The notes beneath the pieces were generated by a model that did no database searches, was not told the origin of the DNA, and saw nothing but the letters and a program-made list of their open reading frames with translations. A DNA stretch of 64,000 nt from Vanilla planifolia (lineage: Eukaryota; Streptophyta; Magnoliopsida; Asparagales; Orchidaceae). A program made the translations under genes and the position numbers. Positions 1 to 10,699 of the stretch are shown here, one piece after another; position 1 is the first letter of the stretch, and each line of letters opens with the position of its first letter. The DNA lies in contig CM043877.1 of assembly GCA_023846275.1 (NCBI GenBank), positions 15,855,107 through 15,919,106 on the forward strand, in the 5' to 3' direction.

Positions 1-1080
1 CAGAAAGTTTGGTAATACGAAAAAATTTAAAAACTTTACAATTTTTACATATAAAGTTTCTACTCCTTTAAATCTTTAAAAAAGAATGATAAAACTAATA
101 AACGATGTAGATGTTAACAAGATGATATGAAAAAAGATTGTGGATGAAAGTAGAAAACATAAAGATTGAAGGAAACCCACAGCTCCTGTAATTACATCAA
201 AATTAATTGCTTACAGTTTTGAACTTCACTAGACTCTTATGAAATTTTTCTTGTTTGATTAAATTAAATGAAATGTCAGTAAATATACTCTATTTATAGA
301 TGAAATGAAAAAATCTCAAAATAATTCTCCAAAAGGCTAGAATCAGCTTTTTAAAAAACCTAGCCATTACAAATGATGTGAACAAAGATGACGTGCATTA
401 GCCATCCGATTTGACATGAATGGAGCAGCTACCATCTTATTAGAATCATCGATAAAGGTTCATATCAAATTGCAGTGATATAAGATCTGGGATGTTGGAT
501 TTGAAAGTTATATGGATGGTGAGGATGATCATATTAATGTTCACAAAGATGGAGAGACACTTAGCCCTTTGATCAATCATTTTAGATGAACGACTAGAAG
601 AGGTAAGCTTTTCACAAATGTGAGCACAATCTGGATCGTTTGATTGTGAAAATTAATAATTGACATCGGTGTAGAAATACTCAAGTTTAGCAACATATTT
701 TTTAGTTCCACATTATGAAATAGTTCACGTGAATTGTATATATGGGGTTGGCTACCTCGTGGTGTTCTCAAGAAGTCATGATTGGGATCACTAATGCATA
801 TATGTATATATGGGTCTAACCTGACTTGATTCTTTAACCAATTCATAAGTCCACCTTGACTCATTATGCCTAAGACAATTAAGGGGTTATGCCCTGAACT
901 GATTAACCCAAAATCACTACAGGAATCGAGCGTTAGATTGATATTTGGGCCTGACCTATCTCGTTTTCATTTGGGATTCCGGCTTGCCGCTCCTCAAAGC
1001 TTGTGCCCGGTACTACAAGCCAGTTTACCCAAGTCATTTGGGCTTAGCAGTAGGGTTAGGTGCTTTGGAAAAAAAATATT
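1..1080. repeat. Dispersed LTR-like repeat, copy A (cut by the window edge)
   Basis: This block shares an ordered set of motifs with blocks at about 4,815-8,260 and 48,990-50,430. Near 360 it has a 'tagccattac' stretch, then one or two degenerate units of about 75 bp with 'gttcacaaag' and 'agatgaacgactag' (near 538-600), then 'tatatggggttggct' (near 739), and finally 'cctgacctatct' and 'gggcttagcag' near 950-1,050. The shared order suggests one non-coding element family, probably LTR sequence of a Ty1/copia-type element lying in minus orientation, because copies B and C begin with the complement of the pyrimidine-rich motif common at copia LTR ends. The assignment is inference. The copy looks old and degraded. 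Short open frames inside it (577-864 and 866-1,132) show no family resemblance and are not called genes. Confidence 0.5.
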
Positions 1081-2475
1081 TTTTTTCATAAATATATATA
1101 TTTTATTTAAAAAATTATTTAAAAGTTTATAAGATTTCAAAAATTCAAATAACTTAATGAAAAAAATAAATGTAATTTAATACAAACTCAAATATATATG
1201 AAAAATGATAATCTTATGTATCACAATTATAAAGAAATTAAAAGTTTAACATGTTAATCATAAAAATTTAAAAATATAATTCTTTGTAGATTAGTCATTC
1301 CATAAAGATCATTATCATTGGATATAAAGTCAACAAGTTGAGCCATCAAATTTCTTTCACTACATATGCTATAGTCTTTAAAATATAATAATAATTTATA
1401 TTCTTTATATTTTTTTTATTTCAAATGGTTTCCAAATTTGTCAAATAAATTTTAAAAATTCTTATCAAAATTTTAATTAAAATATTATTGTTTTTCTAAT
1501 TAAGTTTTAATCTCTTATTTTATGATGGAACCGATTCTATTTTTATAAATTTAACACCATTAGGTTCCGCTTAATTTGCTTTTCCATAGTTGATGTTTTC
1601 CCTCCCTTTTAAAGAGTTATCTCTCACTTTGATCAATAGTTACAAACTTTGCAAATAAAATAAATTATCCAAATTAAAATTAAAATTAAAATATATTCAC
1701 TTATCTTTTGAGGATATTACAAATTCTTTCCTCTGTACAAGAATTTTGTTACCAAAATTCAAAACATATACGATGGTTTTTTGTGTTATTTTCTCTAATT
1801 TTCAAGTGACTTTTCTTTCTGATTGAATTGTTTATTGAATTTTATTTATTGAAAAATCCTTTTTTTCTTAGTTGTTTATTTCCTTTTATTAGAATCTTTA
1901 CTAGTCTTTCATCATAGCTCAAATTCAATTATACTTCCATGATACTCAAATCATACTACATGTGTAGAGCCTGTCACATAAGAGTATATATGAAATACAT
2001 CGTGTATTCTAGTGAAAGCTAAAGGTAAGGCAACCAATCTAACTAATTATTTCAATTATTTGGAAGGGTCTAATATATTTGATTTTTAGTTTACATTTCT
2101 TTCTAAATCTTAAAACTCCTTTCATAAGACTCACTTTAAGAAGTGCATGATCCCCTCTAAATTTGATTTGCTTATGTTTTGCATCATAATATTTTCTTTA
2201 ATGATATTGTGTTTGCTTAAACCCTTTCCTTGATAAATTATACCTTTTATATGTATTTTTTGATTCAATTTCTAGTCTTATCAGTGTTTTTTTTATTTCT
2301 TATATCAATGAGATGGTGATTAATAGCCTCTCTCATATAATGCCTTATATAGAGTTACTTCAATGCCCAAATGGTAATTGTTATTATATATAAACTCTAT
2401 TAAAACTAAATACATATCTTAGTATTTACTAAAATTTAGAATATATAATCTCAACATATCTTCAAAAGTCTTTAT
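1081..2475. other. AT-rich intergenic DNA, nothing recognised
   Basis: I see no reading frame, gene-family motif or clear repeat boundary here. The stretch is strongly AT-rich with homopolymer runs. It may include the decayed 3' part of the gypsy fossil that begins just to the right, but I cannot show that. Confidence 0.5.
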
Positions 2476-2479
2476 CATC

Positions 2480-4140
2480 CTCTCAATTTGAGCATCAATC
2501 TAAGGGTAAAAAATTGTGCAAAATTTCAATAATGTATAAAAAGCATCATATGTTTTCTTTAATGTTATGACGTGAACTTTGAATCCTTATCTATTAGAAA
2601 TATCTTGGTATACCAAATAGCTTCACTATCTAATTAGAATAAATTGGAGCAAATTTTTTTTATCGTATATGCTTTTTTTAAGTAAGAAGTACATAGTTTT
2701 GGTCATTTTATCCATGACTACCCATATTACATTTTATCTTTACCAATTTTAAGAAGACTAAGCATAAAATCTATAAATATCTCTTCTTATATGCAAACAA
2801 TATAAAAAATATTGTAATAATCCAATTGATAAATTAGTCGTTTGCTTACTTAATTTTATATATCCTTTTTCATACTAGGGCACTAGAAATTTTTCTTCAT
2901 GTTGTGCACATCTTGGTTATTCTAAAGTGTAGAATATACCTAATTTTATGTGCCTCGCATAGAAAAAGTTTCTTTCATTCCTCTTTAATTAGAATGTATA
3001 TCTTATTTTTGAGGTAGAGAATGCCATTATTCTCATTCAAATTGAACTCACACTCTTGGTCCTTTAAGAGTTTAGTCTCAATTTTTTTGAACTTTTTCAT
3101 TGTTGTCCTAAAACTCTTTAAGATCATGCAATCCTTAAGATCCTACAACTAATTAATTGTAATTGCCAATTGTGCAAAATTTCTTTTGTCAGATGCATAC
3201 ATGACATTCAATCTTAACCAATCCATTTTTATGCATGATTATGTTTCTTCCATATTTATGATCATTTTTTACTTCTTCCATGTTTAAGTACATTGCATGC
3301 TCTTCAGTACCCTTAGAGTCGATTATAATGTAATTGATAAATACAATGGAAAAATTATCCAACCACTTTCTAAAACTTGATTCATTAAGTATATGCATTT
3401 GTTAATCTAAAAGAAAGTCCAAAAAATTTATAATGATCATATCTTATCCTAAATGTTATTTTCGTTATGTCTATTTTTGAAAAATTCTTTTCTCATTACA
3501 TTTGACCAAAGATCCCATTTTTATGACAATGGGTATTTATTATTTTTTATGATCCTGTTAAGCTTCTTATAATTTATACACATGCATAGACTCCTATCTA
3601 TCTTCTTGACAAACAAAATTAATGCCTCCATCATGAGAAATTTATTTTAATAAATTTGTTTCAAGAATTTCTTATCATTCTTCATTTTCTATAGCTTTAA
3701 TGGCACCATTTTATATGGTGCCTTAGATATAAGTTTAGGTCTTCGTGTCAAATCAACACTAAACTTAACCTCCTTATGAGAAAGTTATTCTAGCAAATCC
3801 TTAGGGAATACCTTATGATAATTATGCACTATAGGGACATTTTATAGTTGAATCTTTCCTTTTTTGACTATTAGTATTGAAGCTAGACAATATCCACATC
3901 CTTTTTGCATCAATTTCTTTACTTTCAATGCATAAATGAGGGGTACCTTCCTATACTTATTGAAGAAAATAATCTTGGTACCATTAACCATATAAAATTT
4001 TATCCTCTTTTCTTAGCAATTGATGGTAATTTATAGCATCCTTAGCTTTTGTAAGAAGAAATTATTTTTTGAGTAGATTTAGTTATATATATGTTTGAAA
4101 AATTTTATAAACTTTTCTAAATAATCTTTCATGAAAAGTT
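2480..4140 (-). mobile_element. Decayed Ty3/gypsy retrotransposon, pol region fossil
   Basis: Read on the minus strand, several stretches resemble Ty3/gypsy pol in the expected order. Around 3,300-3,400 there is a reverse-transcriptase segment with the spacing of the 'F-V-V-F-I-D-D-I-L-V-Y-S' catalytic block, followed by an 'EEHAMYL' stretch like the family's EEH-x-x-H-L. Sequence at about 3,500-3,660 resembles the upstream RT core. At about 2,480-2,520 there is an integrase segment resembling the 'DAQ-x-ER' to 'LEDML' motif. No LTRs, primer site or target duplication could be assigned. It is a heavily broken, probably old fossil with many lesions and no coding capacity. Family assignment is by motif recognition and is moderately secure; the clade within Ty3/gypsy is not resolved. 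Confidence 0.65.
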
Positions 4141-4149
4141 TTATTTTTA

Positions 4150-4800
4150 GGATATTATACTAGTACAATAAAATAAATCCTATAACATGATATGTTGTGA
4201 AACTAAATATTAGAAAAGTTGATAGAGATCATAGAACACAAAAGTGAGTATTGTATGAATATGACCAAGTGCAGAACAACTTATCATTGTAAGGAGTTAG
4301 ATGAGTCTAAAAGGTTAAGGAGACAGGAATTTGATCATACAATATGATTTAGGTAAATCATACATTACGATAAAGAAAGAGAAATAACCAATTAAGACCA
4401 ATATGAACACATTTGTTATTAAGTTGGGATTTGATCATGATAGTATGATTATATAGCATGCCAGTGTGATAATGCATCAACAAAATATCTTAGATTAGTT
4501 TGATAGGTTAAGGTGAAAAAAATTGGATCATACCATATGACACAAGTGTATTGTACAGTACAATCAAATAACAACAAATGAAGTTCGTTTAATATGAACA
4601 GATGCTAAAGTCAACTGGTGATTATTCAAAAATGATGAAAAAATCATACAAGAATATTAATGTTTACAATAGAAGATTGATTAGGGTGATACATAATCAT
4701 GTAAGTGCGAAAATAGATGTCATATAAGTATAACAAATTGAAAAAGGAAAAATAACTAACACAATTTTCCATTATTTGGTCTTACAATGCACTTGATGTA
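4150..4800. repeat. AT-rich segment with near-palindromic ATCATA...TATGAT motifs
   Basis: The block contains ATCATACAATATGAT (4,334-4,348) and TCATACCATATGA (4,528-4,540), near-palindromes that recur in blocks at about 8,740-9,070, 24,870-25,210 and 53,450-54,450. No coding potential is seen. It is probably a degraded part of the same non-coding repeat family as those blocks, possibly LTR-derived. Boundaries are approximate. Confidence 0.4.
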
Positions 4801-4814
4801 ATTCGTACTTAACT

Positions 4815-6060
4815 AATGCACAAGAGAGGAAGGGGGTGAATTATGCTTTTAAACTTTTTGTTATGTTAAAAATATTTTCTTAAATTAAAATTTAGTATTA
4901 TAAAAATATTGGTTTAATAATTTTACTAAATAAAGATATAAAAATAAAATAAAATTTTTATGATTTTAAAACATATTTTGTACTAGATAAAGATATTTTA
5001 ATTTTTTTACATATATTTTTAATTAAAAAATATTAAATAAAAAAATATCATTAATTACATAATAGTAATGGAAGTAAAAGTCATAAAAGATTTTTAAGTG
5101 GTTCGACCTAACCCAAGCCTAAGTTTACTCTTAGTCAACCTGACTAACATTTTACTAACAAAATCACTCTTTTTCATCATAACAAGTAAATATAACTTTT
5201 ATAAACCACACCATTTTGTCAGGTGGGGGTTCATTAATTATAAAAGCTCACAATATTAAAGCATGATACAAAATAATAATTAATTATAATATTTATTATT
5301 CACTTATAAAATCTTATATGACATAAGTCTACAGATTATAATATTTGAACATGAGTATACAATTGAAAATTATTAAAACAATCTAAATGACTTAGTTTTA
5401 AAATATTAAATCTAAAGCATTTATTAATATGCTTTAACATTATTAAGAAAAATAGAATCAATGAAGATTTTGCATTATTAAGATCTTTAAAAAAGGTAAA
5501 AAATAAATAAATAAATAATCAATTATAAAGAAGTCGCCAATAAGATGTGTAATTGAAGGAAATATTAAAGCAAGAATGAAAAATTAGTTGCAAGCACGAC
5601 TCCAATAATGTGTCGAAATAGAATTATAATTTTTTATTTTGCTCATTCTATTATCAAAATATTGATGTAACAAGATTAAATTCATCTAATTTCAACTCAT
5701 AAGACTACTTTATTTATATTAAATATTTTAGATTAAAATAGAATTTTTCTAACGACTAAAAGGTTCCTTAAAATAGTCATTAATATTTTAATGTTCAAAA
5801 TAAAAAAAATTTTCTAAAATTCTGATTAAGAGGGAGAACAGTAACCACCATTCGATCTTGGTAGATAAAACAAGAGTTGCTCAATCAGAATGTTGAATAA
5901 ACGGTTCATATCTAATTCTGATGCCCAAGAGAATTGTTCACAAAGGCAAAGACGATCTGAGTCATTTGATAAAGTTTTACAGATGGACAGCTAGATGAAA
6001 TGTACTATTTGTTGTATCCTTTGATGTGATAATTACAAAACCAAGCTATTTATTACTGAA
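4815..6060. repeat. Dispersed LTR-like repeat, copy B, left part
   Basis: It begins at about 4,818 with 'gcacaagagaggaagggggt', the complement of the pyrimidine-rich motif typical near the 3' end of many plant copia LTRs. At about 5,098 there is a 'gtggttcgacctaaccc' stretch that has a counterpart in copy C near 49,175. Its right end (about 5,930-6,005) contains one unit of the degenerate repeat of about 75 bp ('gttcacaaaggcaaagacga' to 'cagctagatgaaat'). The copy resumes at about 7,711, so 6,061-7,710 appears to be inserted material. It is old, broken and non-coding. Confidence 0.5.
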
Positions 6061-6281
6061 GGAATTTTTAAGACATGCGCAAGATTTTTTATAATTAAAT
6101 TTCTTTTTATTTCTCTTGAATTTGATATGTCAAAACCTTGAGATTATGTGGCACACTAGTAGTATTAACATTTAAAAATATTATAAAATTATTTAATAAT
6201 GAATTTTCATTTTTGGGCCAAGCATATTTGACAAAATGTATAGACATGAGTATTTGATTTTTTAATATTATTATGGAATCG

Positions 6282-6393
6282 TTTTTTACGAATTTCTTTT
6301 CATAGCCACTTAATTAACTTATAATACTATAAGAATATAAAATTATTTTTATACACTTATATTCAAATTTGTGGCTAAAAAATTCGTCAAAAA
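6282..6393. mobile_element. Short imperfect inverted-repeat element (MITE-like)
   Basis: The left arm at 6,282-6,309 ('ttttttacgaattt' through 'tagccac') is the approximate reverse complement of the right arm at 6,371-6,393 ('gtggctaaaaaattcgtcaa'), separated by about 60 AT-rich bases. The total size of about 112 bp, the AT-rich centre and the absence of coding sequence fit a miniature inverted-repeat element or a fold-back fragment. No convincing target duplication was found, and the superfamily is not assigned. Confidence 0.4.
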
Positions 6394-6439
6394 TACCCTA
6401 AATCAGCAAAAGTCTCGGGAAAAAGCACTGTAGCATAGG

Positions 6440-7705
6440 CGGGTCGACCCGGTGTCAAAACAGCCCGTCCAGGCCTTTTTAGAAATAAAAAAAAGAAAAA
6501 TAAAAATTTGGTTGACCCGAAAGGGGCGAGCAAAGCCAGCCCAAAGACCGCCGAGAGCAGCTCGGCTTGCGCTGGTCAACGGTCAACGGAACAGTGCCTG
6601 GCTAAGCCAAGCCTGCCGAGAGGAGCTTGGCTAAGTCTAACTTCAGCGCGGTCTAGGGTCAAAGAACAGTGCATGGCTAAGTCAACCTGAACCGGGTGAT
6701 GAAATCCCGGTCAAGGAAGGGGGGAGCCAGCCCCAAAGTGGCTCGCAGGTTAAACGGCGCAAATGTATTATTAAGCGGTGTGCCAAATTTCATTATGCAG
6801 TGTGGGACTAAAAATTCCACCTTATAACTTCGGCAGGATCCAAAGGCGCAAATCAAGCCCGCCCAGATCCAACGGGCGAGAGTAATTTCGAACGGCTGTT
6901 TAATCAGCGTCGTTCGTTCAGCGCGTGGGATCCAATGGTTCAGATCAAGTCCGCCCAGATCAGACGGTCTAGAGATGATCAAGCCGAGAAGTCCATCCAG
7001 CCGTCCATTCTTGAAGTGGGATCGGACGGCTGCTGCTCTTCTTCTTCCTTTTCGGGCTTCCGGCAACGGCTATTTTCCGGTTTCTTTTTTACCGTTTTTC
7101 TAGCCGTTTGGAATTGCTTTTTGGTGGACTATATATATAAGACATTTTACAATTTATAGGATTGATGAATCCACTTGCAAACTTCTTCAAGAACTAAAGA
7201 AAAAGGCCAAAACCGAGAGCAATAATTGGCATACTTGTGGGAGCTACAGGCTCAATCTTCTTCTAAAATTTCAACAGCTTTCTTCCACATTTCGTTGCAT
7301 CATTTGGTAACATTTAGTTGTGCCACTTTGCTTTGAGAAATTAAAGGTGTAGGATTTTTGTATGCATTGCTATTGTAAAAATTGTATGCATTATTGTAGC
7401 CGGATTTGTTCGGATTTTTTGTGTCTCGTTGGAGCACCGATTGTACTTGGTTTACCTCTACCGGCTTCGGCAAAAGGGAGTGGTTAGTGGAAGCCCGATC
7501 AGGTTGATCGGGGGTGGATGTAGGCACGGGTTTGGCCGAACCACCTAAAAATCTTTGTCTTTTGTTTGCTTGCCTTATTATTGCACTTTTCGTTTTTATT
7601 TCACAATTTATTTACAAACGTTTTTAATTGAAAGATTTTTCAAAATCTAAATTTTAGTGAAAAGCACAATTCACCCCTCCCCTCTTGTGCGTTGTTCTCA
7701 CACGA
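6440..7705 (+). mobile_element. Solo-LTR-like block of a copia-type retrotransposon
   Basis: This GC-richer block of about 1.27 kb sits in AT-rich DNA and interrupts repeat copy B. LTR-like traits include a TATA-like 'tatatataag' at about 7,131, a downstream segment with 'gccgaaccacctaaaaatc' (about 7,534) and a pyrimidine-rich tail 'cacccctcccctcttgtgcg' near 7,673, all common in plant Ty1/copia LTRs. It also has internal direct subrepeats around 'cgcccagatc' (6,859 and 6,951). I see no adjoining gag or pol and no primer site, so it is best read as a solo LTR left by recombination, or a fragment. The 5' end is uncertain and no clean target duplication was identified. Short frames inside it are not considered genes. 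Confidence 0.5.
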
Positions 7706-7710
7706 TTTAC

Positions 7711-8260
7711 ATCACTATTCACAAATGCAAAGAATACTCAATTGTTTAATCAGGTTTGTCAGATGAACTATTAGATGAAATCTATTATTCATAAAAGCGG
7801 CCACGAACTGGACAGTTCGATCGAGAAAATGCACAATCAGATGACGTTGAGTCGTCTAGCTTTAAGTACAACTAGCATCAAAATCTTAGTCCCACATGCT
7901 CTAATAGCAATGCATATTCCATGTTATAAGCATTCATATCCTCTTATAATTCTAGCCAATACATGGGGTTGGCTCCCCCCTATGTATTCGCCAATTCATA
8001 CCTTGGACCACCTGCATATTTTATAAGACTGCTTGTTACATAGAATAATGGGTTCAAACGGACCCCTTTGTCACTTAATATTTCAAGAATCACTCATGAC
8101 TTGTTACACTTCCAAGTTGCATTAGGTTTGACCAAGACTTGGGCCTGACCTGACTTGGTTCACATGGTCTTCTTACCCATCATGCTTAGGCCCATTACTT
8201 AGTACTTTGGGCCACTTGGCTTTAGCCTATGGGCTTGGTTATGTGTTGTGTTCTTTGGAT
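7711..8260. repeat. Dispersed LTR-like repeat, copy B, right part
   Basis: This continues copy B after the inserted block: 'cactattcacaaatgcaaag' with a further unit of about 75 bp, then 'acatggggttggct' (about 7,963), then 'gggcctgacctgacttgg' (about 8,141) and 'ccacttggctttagcc' (about 8,212). The same motifs occur in the same order in copies A and C. A small inverted repeat 'aatacatgggg / cccccctatgtatt' surrounds the shared ggttggct motif. Confidence 0.5.
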
Positions 8261-8689
8261 AAATTTTTAGTAATTTAAAATCGTCTTTTATATATTTATT
8301 ATATTTTTATTACTTTTAAAAGTATTTTTTAGCTATTAAAATAACAAAATATTTTTATAACTATTAAAATGATAATATATAAGAAATCAATAATAATACC
8401 TATAAATAAATGATGTTATACAACCTAATTATGTTATGTATAATCAAGTGATAATACAAACAATCAAACAAGTAGATGTTTTGGAGATGGACTCTTCATG
8501 GTCAGCTAGTCCCCTTAGAGTATGATCAATGACTCCTTGATTTGTCTTTTAAGTCACAACTTGATATTATTTTATTTGTGGATTGCTTCATGAAATATAT
8601 GGTTAAAGCCTTTCAATTGATTGATCCTATAAGTGCTTGAAATACATGACCTTAAAGACACTTGAGAAAAATATTAGAAAACTAACACA

Positions 8690-9375
8690 ATTATTTTGTT
8701 ATCATCAAACAATTAGTACCATGACCAATAGTACAACACTTGTATCGTATGATATGATCCAATTCTTTCATCTTAACCTACTATTCTAATATGATCTATT
8801 CTGTCGATGCATACAGTACAATGAATATATAAGTGTAATTAAGTGAATAATAGGTAAAGTACCAGGGAATCATCAAGTTATAAAATACAAAAAGATGTAT
8901 CGTACTAGTAAGATTACTGAATCATATTAATATGAAAGAGGGAGATGTATGTATCATACCAGTATGATGATAAAAAGATCATATTAATACGATTTGCATG
9001 AATAAGTATAATTGATGAATGTTCAACTAATTGTATAATACAAAGTGTGGTATCATACTCATATGATACATAAGATTGAAAGGGTTTTTAAATCTGAAAT
9101 AGTGAATGGCTAATTCATTCGATGCAAATGTTGATTAATGGATAAGAAATTGTAGGAATTAAGATGAAAATGTCATTATAGAGGCATTAAATAGTTTATA
9201 TATAATTATCGATAGAATTTAATAACTAGGAATGATGCAAAGGTGTCGTGAGTCAAGTATGAAAAAAATAAGGTTTAATTTAGGAGGATTTTTTTAGAAA
9301 TGAACTAGTGAATTTAACCTTGTTTAAGTGAGACAAAGCGAAAAGAGAGAGAGAAAAATGCTCTCTAGTAATTGA
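8690..9375. repeat. ATCATAC-motif repeat segment preceding family D copy 1
   Basis: Contains the near-palindromes ATCATACCAGTATGAT (8,953-8,968) and TATCATACTCATATGATA (9,051-9,068). No coding sequence is seen. A similar ATCATAC-rich segment precedes family D copy 2 (53,450-54,450), so the two segments may belong to one larger element. Confidence 0.4.
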
Positions 9376-9379
9376 AAGG

Positions 9380-10690
9380 ATTTTGAGAGTTGGCACATAA
9401 CAAAGGGAAAAACTTAGAGGATTTTAGCTATGAGTATTGTAGCATTGAGGAAAAGCCAAGTCCTTAAAGAGACCACTACTCAGATTGAAAGGTAGAAAAG
9501 CTTACATTAAGCACACATGTTTGATGTATTATGTAATGTAACTTAGAAGTTTTATTGATTTTGGAGAAAACATAGACTTCAAGATGTCATGCTTTGGCTT
9601 GATGTTTGATACATGTTGTATGCTATATGATTAAAAATTTAAAAGATATTTTTAAGAAAATTTTGAGGATGATTCATTAATTATTTTTGTAAATGCCACG
9701 TGTTTGATTTTTATATGAACATAAAATATGCTAAATATGATCCACATTACTTATACCTTTTTTTTTTATGAAGAGAGAAATTATAAGAAAATAAATAAAT
9801 TATCATGGTTATAGTAACAAAAAATGAAGAAAAAAATAAAATTATGAAAAGACAAACAAAAGATAAAAAAATAGGGTTTAAAGATGGGAAGGCAAAATTT
9901 TATATTATGGTTAGGATGAGTGGTGGTACCTAAGAGGAAACAATATATTATTTTTGGTCTATTTAAGTGTAGAATATGTTTCTAATCATGCCTAATTTCT
10001 ATAAAGTAGTATTGCCTTAAACCAAATCCTAAAAGAATAAAGAGTTAATATAATGATCAAATGTATAAATTGGAAGAAACATTAGAAACAAGGTACTTTT
10101 AATTCATTATGATTAACAATTTTATGCTTATTTATATTACATGTTATCATTCATGTACTCTTATTTTTTTGTATTCTTATTATTGATCATTCATGTAGTT
10201 ATATCAAATATTATTTGTTTTATATATATATGCATGTTTTGTTATTGTGATAGTGTTAGATGATTCAAGCTTATTTTGTCTTAACACTTTCAAGATAAAA
10301 TGAGGTATCACATGGGTCTACAATAAAGCATTGAGGGCTAGAGTATGGATTTCACCACTAAAAGATGTGACTCAATAGATATGTTAAATTAATTTTAGTC
10401 TATTATATGAAAAAGAGACAGGAATAGTGAGTGGTATGACTCTTAGCTATTATAAAGTTGTGTAAGGAACTTATGTTTTAAAACTTTGTTTAAAAGTTGA
10501 TTTTTTTTGTACAAAATGTTTTTATTTGCTTCTATAATGTTTTAGGAGAAGTTTTATGTGAACCAATTTTCCTTTGCAAAGATGCTTCTATTATTGGATT
10601 GTTTTTAAAAAAATAAAAATGACGATATGGCACTGAAATCTAGGATGACAGGTGAGGGGTCGCACAAACCCTATCAATCATAGCTAATCT
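9380..10690. repeat. Dispersed repeat family D, copy 1
   Basis: It shares long ordered similarity with 56,865-58,080. Shared landmarks include 'aagtccttaaagagaccact' (about 9,459), 'catgctttggcttgatgttt' (about 9,588), 'aagataaaatgaggtatcac' (about 10,291), 'agcattgagggctagagtat' (about 10,326) and 'caccactaaaagatgtgac' (about 10,354). No protein-coding similarity was recognised in any frame. The length, non-coding character and end near 'gacaggtgaggggtcgcac' would suit LTR sequence of a gypsy-type element, but that is inference. Confidence 0.55.
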
Positions 10691-10699
10691 ATTCTTAAA

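Noticed and set aside
577-1132. Two open frames of 88-95 codons at the left end
   Set aside because: They lie in dispersed repeat copy A and share no protein motif; the corresponding repeats B and C do not preserve the frames.
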